Assembly: GCA_045116675.1 (NCBI GenBank)
Contig: JBGUMF010000073.1
Location: 1 to 64,000, forward strand
Length of the DNA: 64,000 nt
Origin: F23-D06 sp045116675
GTDB lineage: Bacteria; Bacteroidota; Bacteroidia; Bacteroidales; WCHB1-69
Direction of reading: 5' to 3'
Part shown: piece after piece, positions 14,982 through 23,089 of the stretch
Position numbering within the stretch: the first letter of the stretch is position 1
Layout of the letters: each line of letters opens with the position of its first letter
The notes under the pieces: model-generated
Databases searched by the model: none
What the model saw: only the letters and a program-made list of their open reading frames with translations
Told to the model about the DNA's origin: nothing
Position numbers and translations under genes: made by a program

Positions 14982-16007
14982 CTACTGGTCTTTTTCCGTT
15001 GTTTTCAAATTCTGTATTTCCTTAAAAAGCTCCGGCAACTTGCGGCGATACACGATCAGGCGGCGCTCTTCACCGAGAGGGATGGCCGGATTGCCCAGGT
15101 ACATGCCCTTCTTCAACGAGTGCGACACGCCCGCCTGTGCACCCACAACAACGCCGTCATCCACAGTGATGTGGCCTGCCACGCCAGCCTGTCCTGCCAA
15201 AATGCAGTGCTTGCCGATCTTGGCCGAGCCGGCGATGCCCACCTGGGCCGCCATGCCCGTGCCCTCGCCCACCGTGACGTTGTGCGCGATCTGCACCAGA
15301 TTGTCAATCTTGACGTTGTCCTCAATCTTGGTGGATCCCATCGTCGCCCGGTCAATGCAGGTGTTGGCTCCGATCTCCACATTATTGCCAATCACCACAT
15401 TGCCGATTTGCGGAATCTTGAGATACTGGCCGTCCTGGGCCGCAAAACCGAACCCGTCGGCCCCGACCACCGCACCGGCATGGAGGATGCAGTCGTTGCC
15501 GATCACACAATCGGCATACACCTTCACCCCGGAATTGAGGGTCGTCCTGTCCCCCACCCTGACGTTATCACCTAAGCACACATGCGGATAGAGGCGCACG
15601 CCGTTGCCAAGGACCACATTCTCGCCCACGCTCACGAACTCACCGATATAGACATTCTCGCCAATCTTCGCCGAGGGAGCCACACACGCCTTGTCGGAAA
15701 TACCGACCTTGGCATGCTGCATCATCATCTCCTGATAGAAATTCAGCAGTTTGGCAAAGGCCAGGTAGGAGTTCTCCACACGGATGAGCGTGCAGGGCAC
15801 CTCACGTTCCGGCACGAAGTCGCGGTTGACGATGGCCGCCGTGGCCTTGGTGTCATAGATGTAATGGGTGTATTTCGGATTGGAAAGAAATGTCAGTCCA
15901 CCCTGCACACCCTCCTCTATTTTACATATCGTGGTAATCACCCCTTCCGGGTTTCCAACCACCTCAGCAGAAAGCAGTTCGGCTATCTGGGAAACAGTAA
16001 ATTTCAT
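14982..16007 (-). CDS. lpxD: UDP-3-O-(3-hydroxyacyl)glucosamine N-acyltransferase
   Basis: 341 residues from ATG 16007 (MKFTVSQIAELLSAEVVGNP); the longer open frame upstream runs through the promoter. It adds the second acyl chain in lipid A synthesis. An N-terminal uridine-binding domain (LTFLSNPKYTHYIYDTKA) is followed by a left-handed beta-helix of hexapeptide repeats from about residue 105 (VAPSAKIGENVYIGEFVSVG...). The catalytic His is in NLVQIAHNVTVGEGT and the family signature GADGFGFA is present. It forms an operon with lpxC. Confidence 0.96.
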   Translation of the reverse strand: MKFTVSQIAELLSAEVVGNPEGVITTICKIEEGVQGGLTFLSNPKYTHYIYDTKATAAIVNRDFVPEREVPCTLIRVENSYLAFAKLLNFYQEMMMQHAKVGISDKACVAPSAKIGENVYIGEFVSVGENVVLGNGVRLYPHVCLGDNVRVGDRTTLNSGVKVYADCVIGNDCILHAGAVVGADGFGFAAQDGQYLKIPQIGNVVIGNNVEIGANTCIDRATMGSTKIEDNVKIDNLVQIAHNVTVGEGTGMAAQVGIAGSAKIGKHCILAGQAGVAGHITVDDGVVVGAQAGVSHSLKKGMYLGNPAIPLGEERRLIVYRRKLPELFKEIQNLKTTEKDQ

Positions 16008-16025
16008 GTGCTTCAAATTTGGCGG

Positions 16026-16057
16026 CAAAGATACGAAATTCAAAACAAAAAGTCCAA
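16026..16057 (-). promoter_or_regulatory. Promoter of lpxD-lpxC
   Basis: Minus strand TTG (16057-16055), 21 bp, TATCTTTG (16033-16026), 18 bp before the ATG. The -33 box lies inside the arm of the upstream terminator. Confidence 0.65.
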
Positions 16058-16087
16058 CGGCGGAACATTCTGCCATTGGACTTTTTT
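16047..16087 (-). terminator. Bidirectional-looking terminator between the PLP enzyme gene and lpxD
   Basis: AAAAAGTCCAA pairs with TTGGACTTTTT, continued by GGCGGA/TCTGCC with one T-G pair, around a four-base loop. T runs occur on both strands. On the minus strand it ends the gene at 16116-17312. Confidence 0.8.
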
Positions 16088-16115
16088 CTGATTGGTTTTT
16101 TATTTTGAAAAACCT

Positions 16116-17312
16116 TTATTTGGTTGCGTCGATAGCCTGTTTGATCAGTTGGAACGTGCACTCCGGATCGTTATCCAAGCCCATGGAGAAACGGATGAGG
16201 CCTTCGCTCATGCCCATTTCCTTCTGGATATCCTCAGGAACCTCGGAAGAGGTGGACTTGCCGGAGTTGCTGAACAGCGTCTTGAAGTAGCCGAGGCTGA
16301 CGGCGAGGTAACCCACGCCCAGCTCCTGCATCTTCTCCATGATGGCGCTGGCTCTCTCAGCCGTGCCCATGTCGATGGAGATCATGCCGCCGAAACCGTA
16401 GCCATCGTTCATCATCGATTTGAACAGCTCGTGGTCAGGATGCTCGGGAAGGCCGGGATAGTTGTACTTGATGCCCGTCTCTTTGAAACGTTTGGCCAAG
16501 TACATGGCATTCTCACTATGTTTCTTCATACGGATATGCAGCGTGTGAAGATTCTTCTGGATGCTGGTGGAACGGAACGTGTCCAACACGGGACCAAGCA
16601 ACATGGCCGTACCGTCGTTCACATCGATCAGGGAGTTGATATATTCGGCGGAACCGCAGATGGCACCGGCCACGCAGTCGTTCATACCGTTCACATATTT
16701 GGTCATACTGTAGATCACCACATCCGCACCGAGACGGTAGGGAGAGAATATCATCGGGGTGAAGGTATTGTCAACCAGCAACTTTGCGCCAGCGGCGTGG
16801 GCAATCTTGGAAAGCTCGGGCAGGTTGGCGATGCGGAGCAGCGGATTGTTCATCGTCTCCGTATAAAGGACCTTGGTATTCGGACGGATGGCCTTCTTCA
16901 CAGCGTCGAGGTCCTGCATGTTCACGAACGTGACCTCCACATTGAATTTCTTGAGGTAGTTGTTCAGGAAGGCGAACGTACCACCGTAGGTCGTCATGCT
17001 GGAGACGATATGGTCGCCGGATTTCACCTCGTGCAGCAAAGCCACGGTAATGGCGGCCATGCCGGAACCGGTTGTCCAGGCCAGCTCGGTACCCTCGATG
17101 GCGGCCAATGACTGCGCCAGAGAAAGCGTGCTGGGATTCCAGTGACGGGAATAGAGGAAATAGCCTTCCGTTTCACCGTGGAAGGTGTCGGTCATCGTCT
17201 TGGCCTGTTCAAACATAAAGGTGGCACTGTCGCAAATGGCCGGATTGACACCACGGTAGGCATCTTTTTTGTCCAATCTTTCAAGGTTGGTTGCGGGATC
17301 GAATTTTTCCAT
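16116..17312 (-). CDS. Cys/Met-metabolism PLP-dependent enzyme (cystathionine gamma-synthase / O-acetylhomoserine sulfhydrylase / methionine gamma-lyase family)
   Basis: 398 residues, full length for the family. Seen: YSRHWNPSTLSLAQSLAAIEG, the PLP-phosphate region TTGSGMAAI, the ring-stacking Tyr in SSMTTYGGTFAFL, the Asp in LLVDNTFTP, and the Schiff-base Lys in YSMTKYVNG. Methionine gamma-lyases usually carry Cys in the position of the second Gly in TYGGT; that Cys is absent, which favours a synthase or sulfhydrylase over a lyase, but specificity cannot be settled. It is a single-gene unit with its own promoter and terminator. Confidence 0.85.
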   Translation of the reverse strand: MEKFDPATNLERLDKKDAYRGVNPAICDSATFMFEQAKTMTDTFHGETEGYFLYSRHWNPSTLSLAQSLAAIEGTELAWTTGSGMAAITVALLHEVKSGDHIVSSMTTYGGTFAFLNNYLKKFNVEVTFVNMQDLDAVKKAIRPNTKVLYTETMNNPLLRIANLPELSKIAHAAGAKLLVDNTFTPMIFSPYRLGADVVIYSMTKYVNGMNDCVAGAICGSAEYINSLIDVNDGTAMLLGPVLDTFRSTSIQKNLHTLHIRMKKHSENAMYLAKRFKETGIKYNYPGLPEHPDHELFKSMMNDGYGFGGMISIDMGTAERASAIMEKMQELGVGYLAVSLGYFKTLFSNSGKSTSSEVPEDIQKEMGMSEGLIRFSMGLDNDPECTFQLIKQAIDATK

Positions 17313-17377
17313 AATTAATTATTTATACGATTTTTATTGTTGTAAAAATTGAAATTTCCATTGTAAAAACGGGAGTG

Positions 17378-17408
17378 CAAAAGTAGCAAAAAAAGTGATT
17401 CGGCCAAA
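17378..17408 (-). promoter_or_regulatory. Promoter of the Cys/Met PLP enzyme gene
   Basis: Minus strand TTTG (17408-17405), exactly 19 bp, TACTTTTG (17385-17378). It abuts the stop codon of the upstream lipoprotein gene and leaves a leader of roughly 60 bases with no recognised riboswitch. Confidence 0.7.
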
Positions 17409-17412
17409 CCCG

Positions 17413-17847
17413 TTACTGGTGGTTTTTAGGCTCAGCCTTTTTCTCTTGTGGGAAAGCCCTCCGATCAATAGTGAAACCCTCTTTCCCTATTTTATGCATC
17501 TCGGGGACGGATATCTTCATCGGATAGCCTACCACCTTCACCATAAAATACCCCTTCTTTTTTTTCACTATAATGAAAGGATCCACAATAATGGACGTCT
17601 TATATTTTCGGGCGAAATCAAACAGGGCTTTTTCCTTAGCCTGATCACGATACGCCATATCCGTTTCATTCTGAAGGTATTTGCCTTCAAAAACCTGTTC
17701 CTTGTCCAAACGCACATCCTTATTCATAATCACAATCGCCTTACGCGTCAAACTTACCTCTTCGGTAACATCCTTCTTTTCCTGAGCAAAACAAGATGAT
17801 AAAAGGCCCACAAAGAACAATGTCAATAGAATATTTCTTTTCCCCAT
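17413..17847 (-). CDS. Small predicted lipoprotein of unknown function
   Basis: 144 residues from ATG 17847 (MGKRNILLTLFFVGLLSSCFAQ). The LLSSC motif fits a lipobox, though FAQ could also be a signal peptidase I site. The mature part is rich in Lys and Glu, with strands such as KTSIIVDPFIIVKKKKGYFMVKVVGYP. I do not recognise the family. It sits 39 bp downstream of ispD on the same strand and probably shares its transcript. Confidence 0.7.
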   Translation of the reverse strand: MGKRNILLTLFFVGLLSSCFAQEKKDVTEEVSLTRKAIVIMNKDVRLDKEQVFEGKYLQNETDMAYRDQAKEKALFDFARKYKTSIIVDPFIIVKKKKGYFMVKVVGYPMKISVPEMHKIGKEGFTIDRRAFPQEKKAEPKNHQ

Positions 17848-17886
17848 AATGCAAACCATACTTCAGTTAACAATTAAAATTAATAA

Positions 17887-18591
17887 TTAGATTTCAAGCC
17901 AGTGTTTGAAAATATCCAGGTCCTCTGGGTAGGTCACTTTTCTATTCCTCGAATCACCCGTCACCACCTGGATGGGGACCTCGGGATGGAATCGGGCCAC
18001 AAGGCCGCTCTCGTCAGTAGGCATTGCCCCACCCTGCTGGATCAGCTGCAGAAAGCAGTCGTAGAGCAATCCCGCGCGGAAAGCCTGCGGTGTCTGGGCA
18101 TAATAGAGGCCCTCGCGCACAAGCGTCTCCTGAAGATGCTGTTCTCCATCCACGCGGATGACCGTGTCGGTGGCCGGGATGGCCGTCACCGCTGCCTCGC
18201 CATGCTGCAAAGCGTCGAGCAGGTCGTCCACAATGCGGGCCGACATGCCCGGGCGGGCGGCATCGTGCAGCAGCAGATGATCGTCCGGGCGGTCCACAAA
18301 CCACTGCACCGCGCTCCACGACGACTGGAAACGCTCGTCGCCACCGGCCAGCACCTGGTTCAGCTTCTCATACCGATTGAACAGATATTCAAGCAGTTCC
18401 TGCATCTTCAGATACTCCTCTGGCAGCACGATTACCATCTCATCGATGTGCGGATGGTTCTGAAACGTCTCCAGGGAATACTCCATCAGCATCTTGTCGT
18501 TGACACGGCAAAACTGCTTCGGGACATCCCCGCCCAGACGCTTGCCCCGTCCGGCAGCCATCAGGATTGCAACATTTTTTGACTTGCCCAT
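17887..18591 (-). CDS. ispD: 2-C-methyl-D-erythritol 4-phosphate cytidylyltransferase
   Basis: 234 residues. It transfers CMP to MEP in the non-mevalonate isoprenoid pathway. Seen: the nucleotide-binding loop LMAAGRGKRLGGDVPKQF, the VLPEEY strand, LLAGGDERFQSS, LLHDAARPG, a TPQAFRA segment, and the C-terminal GDSRNRKVTYPEDL, all diagnostic of IspD. The start at 18591 faces the divergent lipoprotein gene at 18685. Confidence 0.95.
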   Translation of the reverse strand: MGKSKNVAILMAAGRGKRLGGDVPKQFCRVNDKMLMEYSLETFQNHPHIDEMVIVLPEEYLKMQELLEYLFNRYEKLNQVLAGGDERFQSSWSAVQWFVDRPDDHLLLHDAARPGMSARIVDDLLDALQHGEAAVTAIPATDTVIRVDGEQHLQETLVREGLYYAQTPQAFRAGLLYDCFLQLIQQGGAMPTDESGLVARFHPEVPIQVVTGDSRNRKVTYPEDLDIFKHWLEI

Positions 18592-18615
18592 ATTTCAGAC
18601 TTCCTATTGAGGGTG

Positions 18616-18665
18616 CAAAAATACAATTTATTGTACAATCCGCTCGTCATTATTTTCTATTTTTG
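18616..18665. promoter_or_regulatory. Divergent promoter region between ispD and the D-Ala-D-Ala dipeptidase gene
   Basis: Minus strand TATTTTTG at 18623-18616 lies 24 bp before ispD; plus strand TATTTTTG at 18658-18665 lies 19 bp before ATG 18685. Neither has a perfectly spaced -33 box, although TTG occurs at 18631-18633 on the plus strand. Confidence 0.5.
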
Positions 18666-18684
18666 CCGCCTGAAAAAAAAGACA

Positions 18685-19491
18685 ATGAAACGTTGCGTGA
18701 TGCGATATCGGATATGGATTATCCTGTTCGGCATGATGGCCGTGGTCTCCTGCCGGCAGCAAACGCCATCCCCCGTGAAGATGGAGGTTGCCGTAGCGCC
18801 GACGGTGGCCGACACCGCCGTGGAGAATGCCGCTGAGCCCATTGACGGTTTCTGCCTCCTCACCGATTCCATCCCGGACATCCTGCTGGACATGCGCTAT
18901 TGCAGCGACTACAACTTCGTGGGCACCCGCATCGACGGCTACGAGGAGCCGGTGGCCATCCTGACGACGCAAGCCGCCTCGGCCCTGCGGAAAGTCAGCG
19001 ACGACCTCCGCACCCAAGGCTTCCGGCTGAAGATCTACGATGCCTACCGGCCGCAACGCGCCGTGGCGCACTTCCGCCGCTGGGGACAGGATCCGGACGA
19101 CACGCTCATGCGCGCCGACTTCTATCCCGGCCTGAGCAAGCAGCAGATATTCTCCCGCGGGTTTGTGGCCCGCAAGTCCGGGCACTCGCGCGGCTCCACC
19201 GTGGACCTGACCCTCGTACACGCCTCCACGGGCGAGGAGGTGGACATGGGCGGCCCATTCGACTTCTTCGGCGAGCGCTCGCACACATTTTCCGAGCAGA
19301 TCACCGAACAGCAGCGACAGAACCGCTTGCTCCTGCGCAACGCCATGCTCCGCCGCGGCTTCAGGCCCGTGCAAGGCGAATGGTGGCACTTTACCCTCCG
19401 CAACGAGCCCTTCCCCGACACCTATTTCGATTTCCCTGTCTCCCGGCGGCACTTCCAGAATAGGGAACAGGGGACAGGAGTCAGTGATTAG
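18685..19491 (+). CDS. D-alanyl-D-alanine dipeptidase (VanX/DdpX family, M15D), lipoprotein
   Basis: 268 residues from ATG 18685; the longer frame upstream crosses the promoter. A lipoprotein signal ends in MMAVVSC. The catalytic domain runs from about residue 55: LLDMRYCSDYNFVG, LKIYDAYRPQRAV (with the conserved Arg), the zinc ligands in SGHSRGSTVDLTL, and catalytic Glu/zinc His in GEWWHFTL. VanX-type enzymes cleave D-Ala-D-Ala. Without vanH/vanA neighbours this is likely a cell-wall recycling enzyme rather than a resistance gene. Monocistronic, convergent with the M20 peptidase gene. Confidence 0.92.
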   Translation: MKRCVMRYRIWIILFGMMAVVSCRQQTPSPVKMEVAVAPTVADTAVENAAEPIDGFCLLTDSIPDILLDMRYCSDYNFVGTRIDGYEEPVAILTTQAASALRKVSDDLRTQGFRLKIYDAYRPQRAVAHFRRWGQDPDDTLMRADFYPGLSKQQIFSRGFVARKSGHSRGSTVDLTLVHASTGEEVDMGGPFDFFGERSHTFSEQITEQQRQNRLLLRNAMLRRGFRPVQGEWWHFTLRNEPFPDTYFDFPVSRRHFQNREQGTGVSD

Positions 19492-19512
19492 TGATCAGTG
19501 ATTAGTGAATAG
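19482..19512 (+). repeat. CAGTGATTAGTGATCAGTGATTAGTG simple repeat at a convergent junction
   Basis: Begins before the stop codon of the dipeptidase gene, which therefore ends in repeat sequence (final codons GTC AGT GAT). The same motif family occurs at 8429-8465. Downstream, 19555-19585 is another TTTCTTAATTTCTTAG-type stretch. Confidence 0.6.
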
Positions 19513-19587
19513 TAAAAGGGATTCAGGATACAATAACCTTGTTTTCCTAAATCCCCAAATTTCTTAATTTCTTAGTTTCTTAACTCT

Positions 19588-20955
19588 TTACACCGTTTGC
19601 TTGGCGTAATGCTGGTAGAATTGGATGATGGTTTCGATGCCCTTGTAGAAATGATCTAATCGGTAGTTCTCATTGGGCGAATGGATGGCATCCTCGCCAA
19701 GGCCGAAGCCCATCAGGATGGACTTGATACCCAGCACCTTCTCGAAGGTGGAGATGATGGGAATACTGCCGCCGCTGCGCATCGGGATGGGCAGCTTGCC
19801 GTAGGTGTCCATGTAGGCGGCCTCCGCAGCCTTGTAGGCCGGATGGTCAGTGGGACAGCCGTACGCCTGGCCGCCATGCAGCGGCGTAACCTTTACCTGC
19901 ACGTATTCGGGAGCATTCACCTCAAAATAGTTCTTCACCAGTTCGGCAATCTTCTCGTGATCCTGGTCGGGAACGAGACGGCACGATAGTTTGGCATACG
20001 CCTTCGACGGCAGCACAGTCTTGGAGCCTTCGGCGGTATAGCCACCCCACATGCCGCACAGGTCGAACGTGGGACGGATGCCCACATGCTCGATTTTCGT
20101 ATAGCCTTTCTCGCCACGCAACGCCTTCACGCCCAGCGATTTCTTGTATTCTTCCTCATCGTAGGGAGCCATATTGAGCAGCTCGCGCTCGCGGGCGGAG
20201 CACTCCACCACATCGTCGTAGAAATGCGGGATAGTGATATGATTGTTCTCGTCCATACATTTTGCAATCATCTCGCAAAGGGTGTTCAGCGGGTTGGCCA
20301 CAGAGCCGCCGAAAATGCCGGAATGTAAGTCGGCGTTCGGGCCTGTAACCTCAATCTCCCAATATGCCAAGCCACGGAGGCCCGTCGTGATGGAGGGCAC
20401 ATCGGAGGCAATCATGCTGGTATCGGACACGAGGATAATGTCGGCCTTCACCAGGTCCTTGTATTCCACAATCCATTTGGCCAGACTGGGTGAGCCGATT
20501 TCCTCCTCGCCTTCCAGCATGAACTTCACGTTGCAAGGCAGCGTGTTGGTCTTCATCATGGTCTCGAAAGCCTTGGCATGCATGAACGACTGGCCCTTGT
20601 CGTCGTCGGAGCCACGGCCCCAGATTTTCCCGTCTTTGATAACGGGTTCAAAGGGCTCGGTGTTCCAGAGCTCCACGGGGTCCACGGGCATCACGTCGTA
20701 ATGGCCATACACGAGGACGGTTTTGGCCTTCGGGTCAATGATTTTCTCGCCATAGACAATGGGGTTGCCTTCGGCGGGCATCACCTCGCACTTGTCGGCA
20801 CCAGCAGCCAGGATGAGCTCACGCCAGCGTTCGGCGCAACGGATCATATCTTCTTTATGCTCACTCTGCGAGCTAATGGAGGGGATGCGCAGCAGGGTGA
20901 AGAGTTCGTCTAAAAAACGTTTCTGATTTTCTTCGATGTAATTTTTCGGTTCCAT
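19588..20955 (-). CDS. M20 family dipeptidase
   Basis: 455 residues, no signal peptide. Metal-site motifs of M20 peptidases are in order: YGHYDVMPVDP (first His and Asp), GRGSDDDKGQ (bridging Asp), EGEEEIGSP (catalytic Glu pair), VSDTSM and the C-terminal EDAIHSPNE with the last His. The dimerisation ('lid') domain lies about 210-360 (GPNADLHSGIFGGSVANP). The overall form matches the broad-specificity dipeptidases of Bacteroidetes. TATCTTTG on the minus strand at 20991-20984 is its likely -7 box. Confidence 0.93.
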   Translation of the reverse strand: MEPKNYIEENQKRFLDELFTLLRIPSISSQSEHKEDMIRCAERWRELILAAGADKCEVMPAEGNPIVYGEKIIDPKAKTVLVYGHYDVMPVDPVELWNTEPFEPVIKDGKIWGRGSDDDKGQSFMHAKAFETMMKTNTLPCNVKFMLEGEEEIGSPSLAKWIVEYKDLVKADIILVSDTSMIASDVPSITTGLRGLAYWEIEVTGPNADLHSGIFGGSVANPLNTLCEMIAKCMDENNHITIPHFYDDVVECSARERELLNMAPYDEEEYKKSLGVKALRGEKGYTKIEHVGIRPTFDLCGMWGGYTAEGSKTVLPSKAYAKLSCRLVPDQDHEKIAELVKNYFEVNAPEYVQVKVTPLHGGQAYGCPTDHPAYKAAEAAYMDTYGKLPIPMRSGGSIPIISTFEKVLGIKSILMGFGLGEDAIHSPNENYRLDHFYKGIETIIQFYQHYAKQTV

Positions 20956-21006
20956 ATCATTTGGGGTTTAAAATTCAAGGGAGCAAAGATACAAAATAAT
21001 CAGAAT

Positions 21007-21037
21007 AAAAAAACGGCTGCATCTTGCAACCGTTTTG
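21007..21037 (-). terminator. Terminator after the tRNA with anticodon CAT
   Basis: AAACGG...CCGTTT arms with an inner TGCA-tct-TGCA pairing, followed on the minus strand by a seven-T run just beyond the stem. Confidence 0.75.
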
Positions 21038-21043
21038 CTTACG

Positions 21044-21117
21044 TGGTCCCTCTTGGGGTCGAACCAAGGACCTACTGATTATGAGTCAGTTGCTCTAACC
21101 AACTGCGCTAAGGGACC
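21044..21117 (-). tRNA. tRNA with anticodon CAT (elongator tRNA-Met, possibly tRNA-Ile2)
   Basis: 74 nt. Acceptor GGTCCCT/AGGGACC, D loop AGTTGGTTA, anticodon arm CTGACTCATAATCAG giving CAT, T arm CTTGG-TTCGACC-CCAAG, discriminator A. The acceptor's first pair is G-C, so it is not the initiator. Elongator Met and lysidine-modified Ile2 share this anticodon and I cannot separate them securely. Confidence 0.93.
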
Positions 21118-21189
21118 CGACTATCATGTAGTCTTGAAAGTGGCGGCAAAAATACAATTTTTTTTGACACCTCCGCAACAGGCCATCGC

Positions 21190-23076
21190 CTACTGTTTCT
21201 TTTTCTTGGCAGGCTTCAACGGCTCATTGCCGAAAGAATAGGTCACGCCCACCAGCGCATTCACCCCAAAATTGTTGAAATTCAAATATTCGGACGCATA
21301 CTGGCACCCGATGTTATTGACCTGTGCGAAAGCGGCGAAATGCTTGGTGATGATGTATTCGAATCCGACACCGAAATTGAGTATCGGCTTGAAGACCTTC
21401 TTGCCTTCCGCATCACGCATGTCATAATCCTTGCGTATGTCATTGACAGTCTGATAACCGGTGATGACGGTGTTGCCCGCCTCATCCACGCCCGTGACCG
21501 GCATCAGAGCCCAACGGTCGAAGCCCACCTTGGCATTGACATCGAAGATGAACTTCTGTTTCAGCACATACTTGCCCTCAAAGCCAATCTCCCATGTGGG
21601 CTTGTACCAGGCGTGCTCCGGATGCTGCGACTTATGATTGAAATAGTAGCCCCAATAGTTGGCGTTCAGATTCAAATACAGATGGTCAATAGCCTCCCAG
21701 CTCAAGTTGGCACACACGTTCAAATGCCCGACTTTCTCGGCATACACAATATCGAACTGGTTCTTCAACAGGCTGTTGGTATCCAACACATAGAAAGGCA
21801 TATCCTTGCTGTAAGAGTAACGTGCGGAAAGATGATAGTTGAACTTCTTGAAGAGGTTGCCCTTCACGCCACCATAGATGCTGACTTGCGTCCGGTTGAA
21901 GCGGAGACTGTCGAGCTGGGGCTTCACATAGGGGTTTTCATAGAGGATGTTCTTCAGGGAGTTGTATTCGGAACGGCCATCCACACCGGCATAGATGCTG
22001 AGCAACCCGCGCACCAGGCCCAGCTGCAACTCGGCGATGGGATAGACCGGGCACTTCAGTTGGTCGTTGGCCATCAATACCGGCACACCCACACCCAACA
22101 AGATGTGGTACTCCTTGATAGTGAAGTTCATGTGCGGACGGAATTCAATCTTGAAGCTGTTGTCAATATTCCGGCTGATCCCGTTCTGCTGGGATCCGGC
22201 GTTGTTGATGGAGTCGTTCCAATTGTTGTTGTAATATTCTACATTGAAATCCAGCTGATAATGCTGATAACCTGAAATCTTCAGGAAACGCTCGTCATAT
22301 GCGATGAAGGATTTCAATCCCACCGTGTGTTCCATATCTTTCCAATAGGTATGGATGAAATCGTAATTCAGCCGCACATCTTCTTTCACCCGTTTGTCCT
22401 CAGTCGTGAAGTTGGAGCGGATGCCCAATTCAGCTTTCAGATGATGGAAGTTGTTGTGGATGCTGTCGCGATACTCCTTCTCAAAGTATGACGGGTCAAA
22501 GCCCCAGTTCCGGTTATAGCCGTACAGGTTGGCCATCTCGTGGTTGTAGCCCAGCGAGGTATATAGCGTGTAGTCTTTGAAGAAACGGTTCAGGAAAAGA
22601 TGTACGCGGGTGTCGCTGGTGGGCGCGTAGGCGTACTGCTTCTGCACTTTGCCTATCGGTTCCGCCCACGACGAGAAATGATGGAAGTTCAAGCCGTAGG
22701 AGAACTTGCGGTTCCGGCAGTTGTGCATCGACAGCTCCGCCAGCGGCGTGATGGGATAGCCGAAGCCGAGCTTTATATAATTCCGGTAATATAGCTCGCT
22801 GATTTCGGGATTCAGCTTGGTCACCTTCATCTCGGCGGCGTTGAACGTGACCTCCGGCTTCTGCGGACTGACCGAATAGGTGTATTTCACCTCCTCCTGC
22901 ATGGTGTCCACAATGATGGCGGAACGGTTGATTTTGTTGGAGTTGATCAATTTGGGGACATACTGTATCAGCAGATGCGCGGAATCCACCACCTGGGCGC
23001 TCATTCCGAAGGCACAGCAACATAATACGGCCACCACGGCCATTCGTCTTATATTATTATTGTATCTCATAATCAT
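21190..23076 (-). CDS. Outer-membrane beta-barrel protein, partner of the adjacent TPR protein
   Basis: 628 residues with a signal peptide (VVAVLCCCAFGMSAQ). After ~110 residues the sequence becomes alternating aromatic/polar strands (YHLSARYSYSKDMPFYV, LYLNLNANYWGYYF) ending in NALVGVTYSFG, the pattern of TonB-receptor-like barrels. No canonical plug domain or carboxypeptidase-like N-terminal domain is visible; the N-terminal part is about 90 residues of unknown fold. A KPAKKKKQ tail follows the last strand. It starts 13 bp after the 1008-residue TPR gene, so the two form one unit. Confidence 0.8.
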   Translation of the reverse strand: MIMRYNNNIRRMAVVAVLCCCAFGMSAQVVDSAHLLIQYVPKLINSNKINRSAIIVDTMQEEVKYTYSVSPQKPEVTFNAAEMKVTKLNPEISELYYRNYIKLGFGYPITPLAELSMHNCRNRKFSYGLNFHHFSSWAEPIGKVQKQYAYAPTSDTRVHLFLNRFFKDYTLYTSLGYNHEMANLYGYNRNWGFDPSYFEKEYRDSIHNNFHHLKAELGIRSNFTTEDKRVKEDVRLNYDFIHTYWKDMEHTVGLKSFIAYDERFLKISGYQHYQLDFNVEYYNNNWNDSINNAGSQQNGISRNIDNSFKIEFRPHMNFTIKEYHILLGVGVPVLMANDQLKCPVYPIAELQLGLVRGLLSIYAGVDGRSEYNSLKNILYENPYVKPQLDSLRFNRTQVSIYGGVKGNLFKKFNYHLSARYSYSKDMPFYVLDTNSLLKNQFDIVYAEKVGHLNVCANLSWEAIDHLYLNLNANYWGYYFNHKSQHPEHAWYKPTWEIGFEGKYVLKQKFIFDVNAKVGFDRWALMPVTGVDEAGNTVITGYQTVNDIRKDYDMRDAEGKKVFKPILNFGVGFEYIITKHFAAFAQVNNIGCQYASEYLNFNNFGVNALVGVTYSFGNEPLKPAKKKKQ

Positions 23077-23089
23077 CCGACTTTAAAAA

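Noticed and set aside
14085..15575. 496-codon plus-strand open frame opposite lpxC and lpxD
   Set aside because: It is the complement of two well-supported lipid A genes with full family motifs.
18685..19491. D-Ala-D-Ala dipeptidase as a vancomycin-resistance gene
   Set aside because: No vanH, vanA/B or vanRS-type neighbours; VanX-like enzymes are common in Gram-negative bacteria for cell-wall peptide use.
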